From contig VCJN01002737.1 of assembly GCA_006384855.1 (NCBI GenBank), forward strand, positions 169,001-233,000: a stretch of 64,000 nt of DNA. The letters are read 5' to 3'. Source of the stretch: Tetraselmis striata. Its lineage: Eukaryota > Chlorophyta > Chlorodendrophyceae > Chlorodendrales > Chlorodendraceae. The notes under the pieces are model-generated. The model saw only the letters and a list, made by a program, of their open reading frames with translations. It was not told the DNA's origin and did not search any database. Shown here piece by piece: positions 54,263 through 64,000 of this stretch. The position numbers and the translations under genes are program-made. Every line of letters starts with the position of its first letter. Position 1 is the stretch's first letter.

Positions 54263-54851
54263 TCAGTCAAAGCCGGGACAAAACATGTGAGCGGCTAATT
54301 TTGCGGAAATGTATTGCATCTTATCATCTTCGAGCACATAATCCCCTCGACGCTCCGCCGCCTCGAGTCTCCTCTTATCCGCCGCTTGGCGCTCTGCCCG
54401 CTCCTCTTCCTCGGTCATTGGAAGGGGCAGACCCGGCCACTTCTCGAAGTCATATGGACGCAGTCTTTGAGTCTCGTCCATGGCTTCTCTTTGAACCATG
54501 AGGTCATCCTGAACTGCATCCCATCGATGATTGATTTGCGTCTTCAGGTTGTCAATGAGGGTCGTCTTCAAGTTCACGTGTGAACGAGTAGCTCGGATGC
54601 ATATGGTCCCACCACACGGAAAAGGCCGCAGCGACCTAAATGCGTGGCAAACCGCACAAGGCGTTAATTTTTAATGTTGATCGCATTATGTCACTCACCC
54701 GGGTTGCACCCCTCACGCATCGCGGTTGTCCCGGTTCCGGCTGTGACGTCGACGATTGTTGTCCCGTATGTTGCCGCCATCTTCATGTGCTTGGCGAAGA
54801 GAGCGATAGGCTTTTGGTACTTGTTCACTGTTAGCGTGTTCTCGTCCTTCA

Positions 54852-54901
54852 ATTTCGCAGTGTCTTTGAAGTGACCCAACACTTCAAAGACACTGCGAAA
54901 T
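54852..54901. repeat. Perfect 22-bp inverted repeat, 6-nt loop
   Basis: Left arm 54852-54873 begins ATTTCGCAGTGTC and right arm 54880-54901 is its exact reverse complement; the spacer is ACCCAA. It lies at the edge of the exon that encodes the YQKPIALF and VDVTAGTGTTA motifs. Confidence 0.95.
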
Positions 54902-57179
54902 GTACAGAACATGGAAAGGCGCAACCAGCTCAGCGAGTGATGATAAATACAAGCATGCTACTTTCCACGAATCAAATATCACCTTCGCCGATCATCGAAA
55001 CGGATGTTTTCAGGTATGATGCTTGGCGGGGGCTTCCTGATGTAGAGGTAGCACTCAGCGTCGTGACGCAGAGAACTGCCCATCTTCATCCCGCAATCCT
55101 TGGCCCAAGTCAGCACGTGATAGGCGAGGTCCTCAGCTTGTTTTTGTACGGCTGTGATTGCGGATCCAAGTTGCTGCTCCGAGAGGTGAATGAAGAAATG
55201 GCACCCATCAAGAGCAGCGTAGACGTCAGAATATCCAGCCAGGACATTCACCTGCCTGCGGGGAAAATCGGTAATCAAGTTAATGAAAGCACAGTCATCT
55301 ACGCACCCGGTTTATGGGGGGTTGTCTCGCTTGGCGAAAGCAAACAGGTCGTTGAAGTCGTCCGTGCCCCACGCAGCATCCTTCGAGTCCCAAGTGTGCG
55401 AATCAGCGCCGAAAAGCGCGTCGGCAATGAAGACTGTGGCCTTCTTGGCACGAACTGCCGGCATGCCTTCCGCGAGGAACTGTTTTCTCGCGGGCGCCTT
55501 GAAGTCCCCCTCCACGATGCAAGTCTTGCAAAGCTCCGTGTTGAAACAGATTCTGTCATCCTTGTGGACTCTTCGCCCTTGGGCATCACCGTAAGTTCCT
55601 CGGCGTGAGGTGTGTATTAGAAAACCGATTCGGGTTAATAGCTCACAATGAAATTTCAGAAGACACGCATTTGTGGTTACACAAAATCTTACCTTCATCG
55701 ATATCCACGGCTCGTCAGAAACATTTGGAGCGGAAACCGCGATAACCTCCGGAGCACATGCCAGAACAGCAAACTCCGTGAAGAATGAGATGACCAAGTC
55801 CGGCATCTGATTCTTGATGCGATACGCCTAACTCCTTATGTTGGTGTTGGTAGCGGCGATATGCTCTCGAAGCGGTAGAGGTGTGAGACAATCGTCGGAT
55901 TTCATGCCCCCCTATTTGGCAAGAGGGGTCAGCAAGACCATCAAAGGACCGGAGCGATCAGCACCTTTGAACAACTCCTTGAACTTTCTGGGGAAGCCTG
56001 TTGGGTCGAGGTCATCAACCTTGGCTCGGAACTTGGTGATGCAGTCAAGGCGAGCGGCCGCTTGCTGGTCCGACACTTTGTCTACCAACTCCCAATCGAT
56101 GATGTGGTCCGAGAGATATTTCCCCCAGTTACTGGCCGGTTCGTCTGGCGTCAGCAGTCGGATTGCCTCCCTCCCCTTGGCCGTGTCAATGGCATTCATG
56201 ATCTTCAGTGATGCTTGCTCGACGTAAGAGATCGCGAAACCTCCGGGTCTCAATCATCGCGAGCCACTCCGCGTTGGTGTGTGTAACAGCCGTGGGGCCA
56301 TGTCGCCGGCATGCTTTATGTCATCCACCAACTCGTAGAGGTTCAAGGTCACATTTTGCTTGCCTTGAATAAGCAGTCCAACCACCATGTACACCTAGCC
56401 CACATGAAGATCCGCGATGTCGCTCTGCTTGGCAAGAGACGGCTCGTCAAGCTAGCGCGTACCGGGGCCAAAGCCATCATCCTGGGTCGAAAAACAAAAC
56501 TTCATTACGGAGAAAGGAATGGTAGTGTTCCATATGATTAATAGACACTGGGGTAGGTCGCAACTTACCTCCATGAGGGCCACTCGGAAGTGAGCTCTGT
56601 CTTTGCCGAAACCGTACTTCTTGTAATCGAGGATAGCATTGACATGCTTCCTAATTGTTTCGTAAACCTTGCTCACGACCTTCGGGGAAAGTTGATGATT
56701 GTCCGTAATCGAGACGCTCGAGTCTAGCGAGTTCTTGCTCGTAGTACGCAACCATGTCCCCGAGTTTGGTTCTAGCTTCATCTCATCCTCGAACCCCGAG
56801 CTCCACATGCCGGTAGGCTTCAGAAATCTGCTCAAGGGGCTTAAAAACACTGCGCAAATCAATTGAGTCAGAACCTAGCAACAGTATCAACAAGATTAAA
56901 TTTCATCATCTAGGCAGCTTACCATTGTGGGCGCGAGCAGAGGTCAATCAAATTTCAGAATTCGCTGCTCTTCTCATCTTTTCTGCCGATCTTCTCAAGT
57001 TCAACTTGAAGAATTTCAGACTTCTTGAACTCCTTCACGACGCGAATTTGCGGAAGTGCCCCAAAGCCCGGACGACTTGCAGCTTGTTGGGCATACCAGC
57101 TCTCGAAACATCGGCGAAGGTTCTGCACAAACAATCCGATTTCAAATATATCGAACGATTATGTACCTCTGATGACATA

Positions 57180-57470
57180 CCGATTTTGTCCCACTGATGA
57201 CAGACCGGTTTGTCCCGCTGAGGACAGACCGTTTCGTCCCGCTGATTACACGCCGTTTCGTCTCACTGAGGACGGACCGATTTCGTCCCACTGATGACAA
57301 ACCGTTTCGTCCCACTGATGACAAACCTATTTCCTCTCGCTGATGACAAACCGTTTCGTCCCACTGATTGACATTCCGTTTCGTCCCGCTGGTGACAGAC
57401 CGTTTCGTCCCGCTGATGACACACCGTTTCGTCCCACTGATGACATACCTATGTTAACCCACTGACGAAC
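57180..57470. repeat. 24-bp minisatellite, array 1 (about 12 units)
   Basis: Variants of CCCACTGATGACAGACCGTT plus a few bases, within the intron between the exons ending 57550 and starting 57122 of the methyltransferase-like locus. Confidence 0.95.
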
Positions 57471-57678
57471 AGCACGATTTTTGTCACACTTGACGGCTAT
57501 TTAGTCCAACGGACAGCTAGGTAATAATGTGGGAGATTTGGTCGCTCACAAGGAGTTTGTGCATGGACGTGTCTCCCACGACGGTGTGACCCGCCTTGTC
57601 GAGCTTCATAGACCTGTAGCGGCAGACTTCCGGCGAGAGGCCGATGTACATCTTGTCCGACGTGAAGCGGATGCCTTT

Positions 57679-58941
57679 GTTGGTTTCGTAGATTTCCTGG
57701 TAGTTTTCCTTCACCATGCGCTTCGCCTCCCGTATGTGGCTGCCGTCGATGTTGGCTTGAAGCGCTCACTAGGAGCCCAGAAACTTGATGCTGACGTCGA
57801 TTTCTGGCTTGTAGGAACTTGCATCCCCCAACCTTGGATTCTCTCCCCTTTCGAATGATGCGACTAGGTCCTTGAAGTTGGCCATGGTCAGAGCGAGGGG
57901 CTCGTACTCTCCGGAGGAAACTCTGTTCTTGTGAACTACCGGTAAGGACACTCAGAAATTCTCGGCGGATAGGGAACGATTCCTCTGAATAACAAATGCA
58001 AAGGCATGTCAGTAAGTTGCATTGTGTATAAATTTGGATTTGTTTACGCATTTGATCACGATGGGCTTTTACCTAGTAGCTTTGCGCCACCATATTGACG
58101 TTGGTTTCGTAGATTTCCTGGTAGTTTTCCTTCACCATGCGCTTCGCCTCCCGTATGTGGCTGCCGTCGATGTTGGCTTGAAGCGCTCACTAGGAGCCCA
58201 GAAACTTGATGCTGACGTCGATTTCTGGCTTGTAGGAACTTGCATCCCCCAACCTCGGATTCTCTCCCCTTTCGAATGATGCGACTAGGTCCTTGAAGTT
58301 GGCCATGGTCAGAGCGAGGGGCTCGTACTCTCCGGAGGAAACTCTGTTCTTGTGAACTACCGGTAAGGACACTCAGACATTCTCGGCGGATAGGGAACGA
58401 TTCCTCTGAATAACAAATGCAAAGGCATGTCAGTAAGTTGCATTGTGTATAAATTTGGATTTGTTTACGCATTTGATCACGATGGGCTTTTACCTAGTAG
58501 CTTTGCGCCACCATATTGACGTTGGTTTCGTAGATTTCCTGGTAGTTTTCCTTCACCATGCGCTTCGCCTCCCGTATGTGGCTGCCGTCGATGTTGGCTT
58601 GAAGCGCTCACTAGGAGCCCAGAAACTTGATGCTGACGTCGATTTCTGGCTTGTAGGAACTTGCATCCCCCAACCTCGGATTCTCTCCCCTTTCGAATGA
58701 TGCGACTAGGTCCTTGAAGTTGGCCATGGTCAGAGCGAGGGGCTCGTACTCTCCGGAGGAAACTCTGTTCTTGTGAACTACCGGTAAGGACACTCAGAAA
58801 TTCTCGGCGGATAGGGAACGATTCCTCTGAATAACAAATGCAAAGGCATGTCAGTAAGTTGCATTGTGTATAAATTTGGATTTGTTTACGCATTTGATCA
58901 CGATGGGCTTTTACCTAGTAGCTTTGCGCCACCATATTGAC
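57679..58941. repeat. Three tandem copies of a 421-bp unit
   Basis: Exactly three units begin GTTGGTTTCGTAGATTTCCT at 57679, 58100 and 58521. They differ at only a few bases. Each unit carries part of an intron plus the coding piece MANFKDLVASFERGENPRLG ... VSIKFLGS and REAKRMVKENYQEIYETN on the minus strand. In each unit FLGS is followed by TAGTGAGC, which is either two stops or a donor TA|GTGAGC. Confidence 0.95.
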
Positions 58942-61084
58942 GTCTTGTAGCTTTGGGGAACGGAATTCAAATTCCGGCGGCGGAGCGACGAACTTATCGG
59001 TTGGGAAGCTGAAAATGCGAGGTAGCCCCGTGTCCTTGTTGGTGACGAGGTTGATTCTGTCGGCGAATGTGCTAATGTCGCCACCGTGCGATGTCTTCAC
59101 CTCTGGATCAATAATCTCGACTCTAAGGTGACCGTAAGATATCCAGTCGACGGCATCAGTGTCGCTGAAGCCATTCAAGGCCGGCGGGACGGCAAACGTA
59201 TCGACGTATGGAAGCGCGTTCTGAAAATCCTTGTCAATGTTGGCCAAGTCATCTCACCAAACGCGAAACCTCTCAGCGCCTGCGCCAACACATTGCGCTC
59301 GACCAAAGTCCACGCGTAATACGATTGGAACCGCGGCTGGGAGGAGAGTGGCGGCTAGATCGCGTGGAGTAGCAACCTCTCAAAGACAACGTCGATCCTG
59401 ACCTCCTTGTACAGTGTCAAGCGATAAGGCTCCGTACAGATATGCGGTAACAAGCATGGTAATATTAAACCTTGACACACGATATCGACACACGAATTCA
59501 GAAACCTCGGCTGTGTTTTACTCACCCCGTAGCGTCCGGCCGAGTCTAGCTCGATATCCTTGATCTTTCCGATACACGCGAGAAGTGGCCCCTTCAGATC
59601 ATCAAAAAGTCCTTGCTAGTCAACGGGCTTGCCCTGTGCAATTCGATGTACAAATAGATCGGCACCTCAGCGCCTGTATTTTTGAACCAATGGATAGTCT
59701 AGCTCCGCGAAGTGATGTCGCTGTAGCCCCCATCTTATCCTTGGGATTCGTCGGTGTCGTCAAAGAAGTCGTTGAAAGAGGCGATTATCATCAGCTTTGT
59801 CTTCCTCTCGGATCCAAGAGTGCCGGTGATGTCGAGAGCTTGCGTGCGCTTCTCTGCCGCCCGTTGCCTCTGTTCTTCCTCTGTGCCGAAGACCTCTTCA
59901 TCTGCACATACTGAGGAATTCAGGAACCCTTCTTCTCGGAGCCACGGCAATACAGGCTCGAGAACCAGAGTCTCCAGAACCGGACGCGTGCCCGGTAGTC
60001 GGCGCTGGAGTCTCGAGCTCGGGCTCAGGCTCCGGTTCAGGCTCTGGCTCGGGATCCAGCCGAGTGGGCTCAGTTTCAGGCGCAAGCTCGGGCTCCGGCT
60101 CGTGATCGGGCTCAGTGGGCTCTGTTTCAGGCTCCGGCTCATGCTCAGGCTCCGGCTCGGGCACCCGCTGAGTGGGCTCAGTTTCAGGCTCGGGCTCAAG
60201 CTCCGGCTCGATCCCGATTGTTGGCTCTGTTTCTGGTACTTGAGGCGGCCCTTTAGACAAAGAAGAGCCTTGAGTCCGGGAACCTGTAAAGAATGAGTAT
60301 AGAGAGTACTCAACATGCCTACAGTGGGCATCACGATTAACTACTGAGCGGTGTGGCCATGCACCATCAAAGCCAATCGTGATTTTCTTACCTGACGATC
60401 CCGATTTACCGGCTGCTTCCCACGGTTGCCTGCACCAATTGACGACCTGTTGGATCGTCAGATAACTCACTAACGAGAACTCGAAGGGATTGGGAAGGCA
60501 AGGATTGATACTTTCAGCCACAATTACCTGGAGTAACAAGCGTCTCGGAAACCTATTCTTTTCCCTTGGATTCCTTTGGAGCTTGAGGCGCTACTGGCTC
60601 ATGTGCGCGTCCTTTCGAAGCTGTCAAAACACACAATTTCAATCTATTTAGATATCACAGTGCACAGACGAAAATCAAGTGATTGGAGAAGCAAGGACAT
60701 GATAGATAGTAAGCTTGCATGAGCTTTTTGTAATCGATCAGCCATCGCGATGTCTGCATTTGAGCATCTGAGAGGAATTGGCCGCTCTTGATTCGGGCCC
60801 TCAAAAGAGCGGCGGCCGATCTTTCTCCTTGCGAGTGCGTGCCGTAAGGCGGCACTACTCTACCTCCTAAAAGCCTCGGTTTCTAGGGTTTATCTGATGC
60901 TTTTGCGCCCGCTCTAGTTACAGAAGCTGATGCTGCACGGCTCTTCTTCGCCGCCGGCTGCTCGGGCACAGAAGATGACGCCTTGTGTTATTTTCGCCCG
61001 ACAAGCGCTCCGATCGCATCGAACTCTCTTGCATTCTCAGTAGGTTTTGATGTCCGCTTGGACCTTCGACCTATTAATTTCAGA

Positions 61085-62110
61085 TTCCGTCCGTACTGTT
61101 CGTCCCGCTGTTGCAAACCGTTTTCGTCCCACTGATGACAGACCGTTTCGTCCCGCTGATGACAGACCGTTTCGTCCTACTGAGCAGGACATACCGATTT
61201 CGTCCCACTGTTGACATAACTATTTGTCCCACTCGTGAAAGACCGTTTCGTCCCGCTGATGATAGACCGTTTCGTCCCACTAATGACAGACAGTTTCGTC
61301 CCACTGATGACATGCCCATTTCGTCCCGCTGATTACAAACCATTTCGTCCCACTGAGGACATACCGATTTCGTCCCGCTGATGACAGAACGTTTTGTCCC
61401 ACTGATGACAGACCGATTTCGTCCCACTGATGACAAACCTATTTCGTCCCGCTGATGATATAACGTTTCGTCCCGCTGATGACATAACGTTTCGTCCCAC
61501 TGAGGAAAGACCGATTTCGTCCCACTGATGACATAACATTTTGTCCCACTGATGACAGACTGTTTCGTCCCACTGATGACATACCGTTTTGTCCCACTGA
61601 TGACATACCTATTTTGTCCCGCTGATGACAGACCGTTTCGTCCGACTCAGGACAAACCCATTTCGTCCCGCTGATGACATAACCATTTTTGTCCCACTGA
61701 TGAAGACTATTTCGTCCCAATGATGACAGAACCTTTTTCGTCCCGCTGATGACAGAACAGTTATCTCCCGCTGAAAACACCGTTTTATCCCACTGATGAC
61801 AAAACGATTTTCGTCCCACTGATGACATGCCGTTTTCGTCCCGCTGATGACAGACCGTTTCGTCCGACTTAGGACAAACCCATTTCGCCCCGCTGATGAC
61901 ATAACCATTTTTGTCCCACTGATGACAGACTATTTCGTCCCAATGATGACATAACCTTTTTCGTCCCGCTAATGACATAACAATTATCTCCCGCTGAAAA
62001 CACCGTTTTATCCCACTGATGACAAAACGATTTTCGTCCCACTGATGACATGCCGTTTTCGTCCCGCTGATGACATACCGTTTCGTCCCGCTGATGACAG
62101 AATTATTTCC
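61085..62110. repeat. 24-bp minisatellite, array 2 (about 40 units)
   Basis: Same unit family as 57180-57470 (CGTCCCACTGATGACAGACC and variants such as CCGCTGATGACATAACG). There is a higher-order repeat: about 61590-61850 resembles about 61830-62090. It lies in intron 1 of the methyltransferase-like locus. Long minus-strand ORFs reading SVISGTKR-type octapeptides are by-products of the 24-bp period. Confidence 0.95.
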
Positions 62111-62540
62111 AATACATTAAGTACTGCGGATTAATAATGTTATGTATTTAACTACTGCGCTTGACAAGAATATTAAACCACTCCTGACGGCGGAGTACGG
62201 GTAAACGGTCCACATGGCCACCCTACACCCCCCATCCCCCGTCCACCACCAATTAGCATCCTTACTGGTCCTGCCGCGGCGGACTCGACGGGACGTAATA
62301 CCGTGCAGGACCATGATACCGCTCGTCTCGTTTGGGTTTTTATTCCGACTCATATGCCTATCCAGCTCGAACGGTCCTAGATTACACCGCTTCTAGAGGG
62401 AACCCCAACTGAACTAGCTAGATCTGGCCGCATCACGCGTCGAGCAAGCCGGCATCAACTGTACGCGCGCACAACTCACCTGGGGTGGCGTCGTCCTTGT
62501 CTTCCTTGTCCTTGGCAGGCTCGTTCTTCTTCGGCGCCAT

Positions 62541-62869
62541 TCTGGCTTTAGGTTGGTGGACGCGGTAGATGAGCGGGTTTATTCTGGGCGGGTAGCGGTG
62601 AGGGAGAGGTGGAAATGACCTGGTCTCCGTATGCCGCCGCTCTAACCCCTGCTGGACCGACCGCGCGTGCGCGCAGTGTTGGTGCACCTCGTCTTCGTCA
62701 TCAGGTTCATATATTTTGCACCGCGACGAATATACAAGGCAAACTACTGCGACTATATTACTATTACTGGTAGATAATAGATTCCCTGCTCGAGAGTCAT
62801 AACGGTACGAGAGTACAATAATCCAGCGAAGCGTCGATTTTTCGGCGGTGACCTTTATTGCCGTACGGG
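62541..62869 (-). promoter_or_regulatory. Presumed promoter region of the methyltransferase-like locus
   Basis: Upstream of the ATG at 62540. No definite TATA box; the sequence shifts from GC-rich near the ATG to AT-richer at 62700-62800. Nothing else is recognised. Confidence 0.25.
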
Positions 62870-64000
62870 CACCCGTATAGTGCAACGGAGCGGGCCTATA
62901 GGTGCATGACTAAAGCGCTTATCTACTGGCATGTACTACTAAGTACTGTAATCCACCCACCCGCCCGCCCACGGTCCTTAATTACTCAGCCGTCCGATTA
63001 CGATCTCACGGTTGGGAGGTACTGGTACTGGTTGTTTTTTCGCCCCCGGGACAGGACTGGCACCAGTGAAACCCTTGCAGCGTCTCTACGACGGCCGTTA
63101 CTTGGGCAGCAATCCAGTTACGGAAAGCCCTGGGCAGGCGACGCTCCGCTATAGTCATCAAGTCATGGTACTGCTGGCACTCGCTACTCGCTGCTGGTAA
63201 TGGAAAAAAAAACTCTGGTGTGAATTACAAAAAGGGCAGAAACAAATCCACCTACTGCAAAAAGTAGTACTAGAAAGTCAACTATGGTAGCGACTACTTC
63301 AAAGTTCTGTTTGTAGTGCGCTTTTGTGAAAGCCCTTATGTAAATATACTTCAAAGCGCTACTGGCAATGCGAACGCTCGCTGCTGGTACTGGTACTCGC
63401 TACTCGCTGCTGGTACTGCTGGTACTGGTGTGAATTACAAAAAGGGCAGTTCCCCAGAACTGCTGGTACTGGTGTGAATTACAAAAAGGCAGTTCCCCAG
63501 AATTAGAAATCAACACAGCAAGCCGCCTAGAAGCGGCCCGCATCCCGCATAAGGCGGGATGGATGAGTGATGCGCACGCGATTCAGAGTCCGGGCCACCC
63601 GTATAGTGCAACGGAGCGGGCCTATAGGTGCATGACTAAAGCGCTTATCTACTGGCATGTACTACTAAGTACTGTAATCCACCCACCCGCCCGCCCACGG
63701 TCCTTAATTACTCAGCCGTCCGATTACGATCTCACGGTTGGGAGGTACTGGTACTGGTTGTTTTTTCGCCCCCGGGACAGGACTGGCACCAGTGAAACCC
63801 TTGCAGCGTCTCTACGACGGCCGTTACTTGGGCAGCAATCCAGTTACGGAAAGCCCTGGGCAGGCGACGCTCCGCTATAGTCATCAAGTCATGGTACTGC
63901 TGGCACTCGCTACTCGCTGCTGGTAATGGAAAAAAAAACTCTGGTGTGAATTACAAAAAGGGCAGAAACAAATCCACCTACTGCAAAAAGTAGTACTAGA
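62870..64000. repeat. 726-bp tandem duplication of LINE-end sequence, second copy cut by the window end
   Basis: Unit 1 is 62870-63595 and unit 2 is 63596-64000 (partial); I see no differences over the overlap. Each unit starts CACCCGTATAGTGCAACGGA, includes the reverse complement of the LINE-B 3' end (CGCCCCCGGGACAGGACTGG, then CCTTGCAGCGTCTCTACGAC), and continues into LINE-A tail (GGTGTGAATTACAAAAAGGG). Unit 1 also holds two short tails near 63430-63490 and a full hairpin tail to about 63570, so LINE-B and LINE-A ends are fused. Confidence 0.85.

Larger units (their letters stand above)
54263..62540 (-). pseudogene. Long multi-exon locus ending in a DNA N4/N6-methyltransferase-like domain
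   Basis: Exon 1 is 62540-62480 (MAPKKNEPAKDKEDKDDATP, donor GTGAGT). Later pieces on the minus strand: about 61070-60660 (GRRSKRTSKPTENAREFDAI; GERSAAALLRARIKSGQF), about 60540-60370, a Glu/Pro repeat about 60280-60020, about 59930-59737, 59247-58930, the tandem block 58941-57679, an exon ending at 57550, 57122-56923, 56849-56569, about 56450-55810 and 55806-54263. The last part has ATVFIADALFGADSHTWDSK (position of the DPPY motif), CHFFIHLSEQQL, LTWAKDCGMKMGSSLRHDAE and, after YQKPIALFAKHM, the SAM-binding IVDVTAGTGTTAM; this order fits N6_N4 DNA methyltransferases. Splice sites are often good, but in-frame stops of all three kinds and frame changes recur, and the DPPY proline pair is not intact. 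I read it as decaying. Composition is AT-richer than the other genes and lacks C-runs. Confidence 0.5.

Noticed and set aside
61085-62110. CRISPR-like array or a repeat protein of SVISGTKR octapeptides
   Set aside because: Units are contiguous with no unique spacers, drift freely in length and sequence, and lie in an intron of a eukaryotic locus; the open frame follows from the 24-bp period.
54263-62540. A variant genetic code with TAA/TAG read as Gln, suggested by in-frame TAA and TAG in the methyltransferase-like locus
   Set aside because: TGA also interrupts the frames, frame changes occur, and the LRRC56, channel and sulfotransferase models contain no internal TAA or TAG over about 1900 codons; decay is simpler.

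Overview
The window is nuclear DNA of a GC-rich microbial eukaryote, most likely a flagellated alga. It has several multi-exon genes with GT-AG introns, strongly GC-biased codon third positions and a dense load of transposable elements. A gene matching LRRC56 (Chlamydomonas ODA8, an outer-dynein-arm assembly factor) means the organism builds motile cilia. TGTAA lies downstream of three genes, the poly(A) signal used by chlorophyte green algae, so a green alga is my first guess; a haptophyte or other GC-rich alga is not excluded. Exon models below were built by hand from splice sites and reading phase.

Layout. 1.4-7.4 kb (+): an unrecognised multi-exon gene whose introns hold two copies of a short TIR element and a LINE fragment. 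7.4-14 kb: LINE pieces (two families, called A and B here), a 416-bp TIR element, AT-rich microsatellites and tandem duplications. 15.1-20.6 kb (+): LRRC56, seven exons. 20.7-31.7 kb: LINE fragments, a small non-autonomous LTR element, repeats and one 203-codon ORF. 32.0-38.6 kb (+): a 19-exon MscS-like mechanosensitive channel with an EF-hand. 39.3-41.1 kb (-): a three-exon sulfotransferase-like gene converging on the channel gene. 41.3-44.5 kb: the longest LINE-A copy, with stray LINE-A tails at its 5' side. 47.2-53.8 kb: a broken but fairly young Ty3/gypsy chromovirus. 54.3-62.5 kb (-): a long, AT-richer, partly decayed multi-exon locus ending in a DNA-methyltransferase-like domain and containing minisatellites, a 421-bp triplication and a perfect hairpin. 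62.9-64 kb: a 726-bp tandem duplication of LINE-end sequence.

Function. LRRC56 points to cilia, the channel to membrane tension and possibly calcium sensing, and the sulfotransferase to the secretory pathway. They do not form an evident pathway. The most unusual features are the long C-runs confined largely to introns of the GC-rich genes, the EF-hand channel, the methyltransferase-like locus with its repeats, and the hairpin-rich tail shared by all LINE-A copies.
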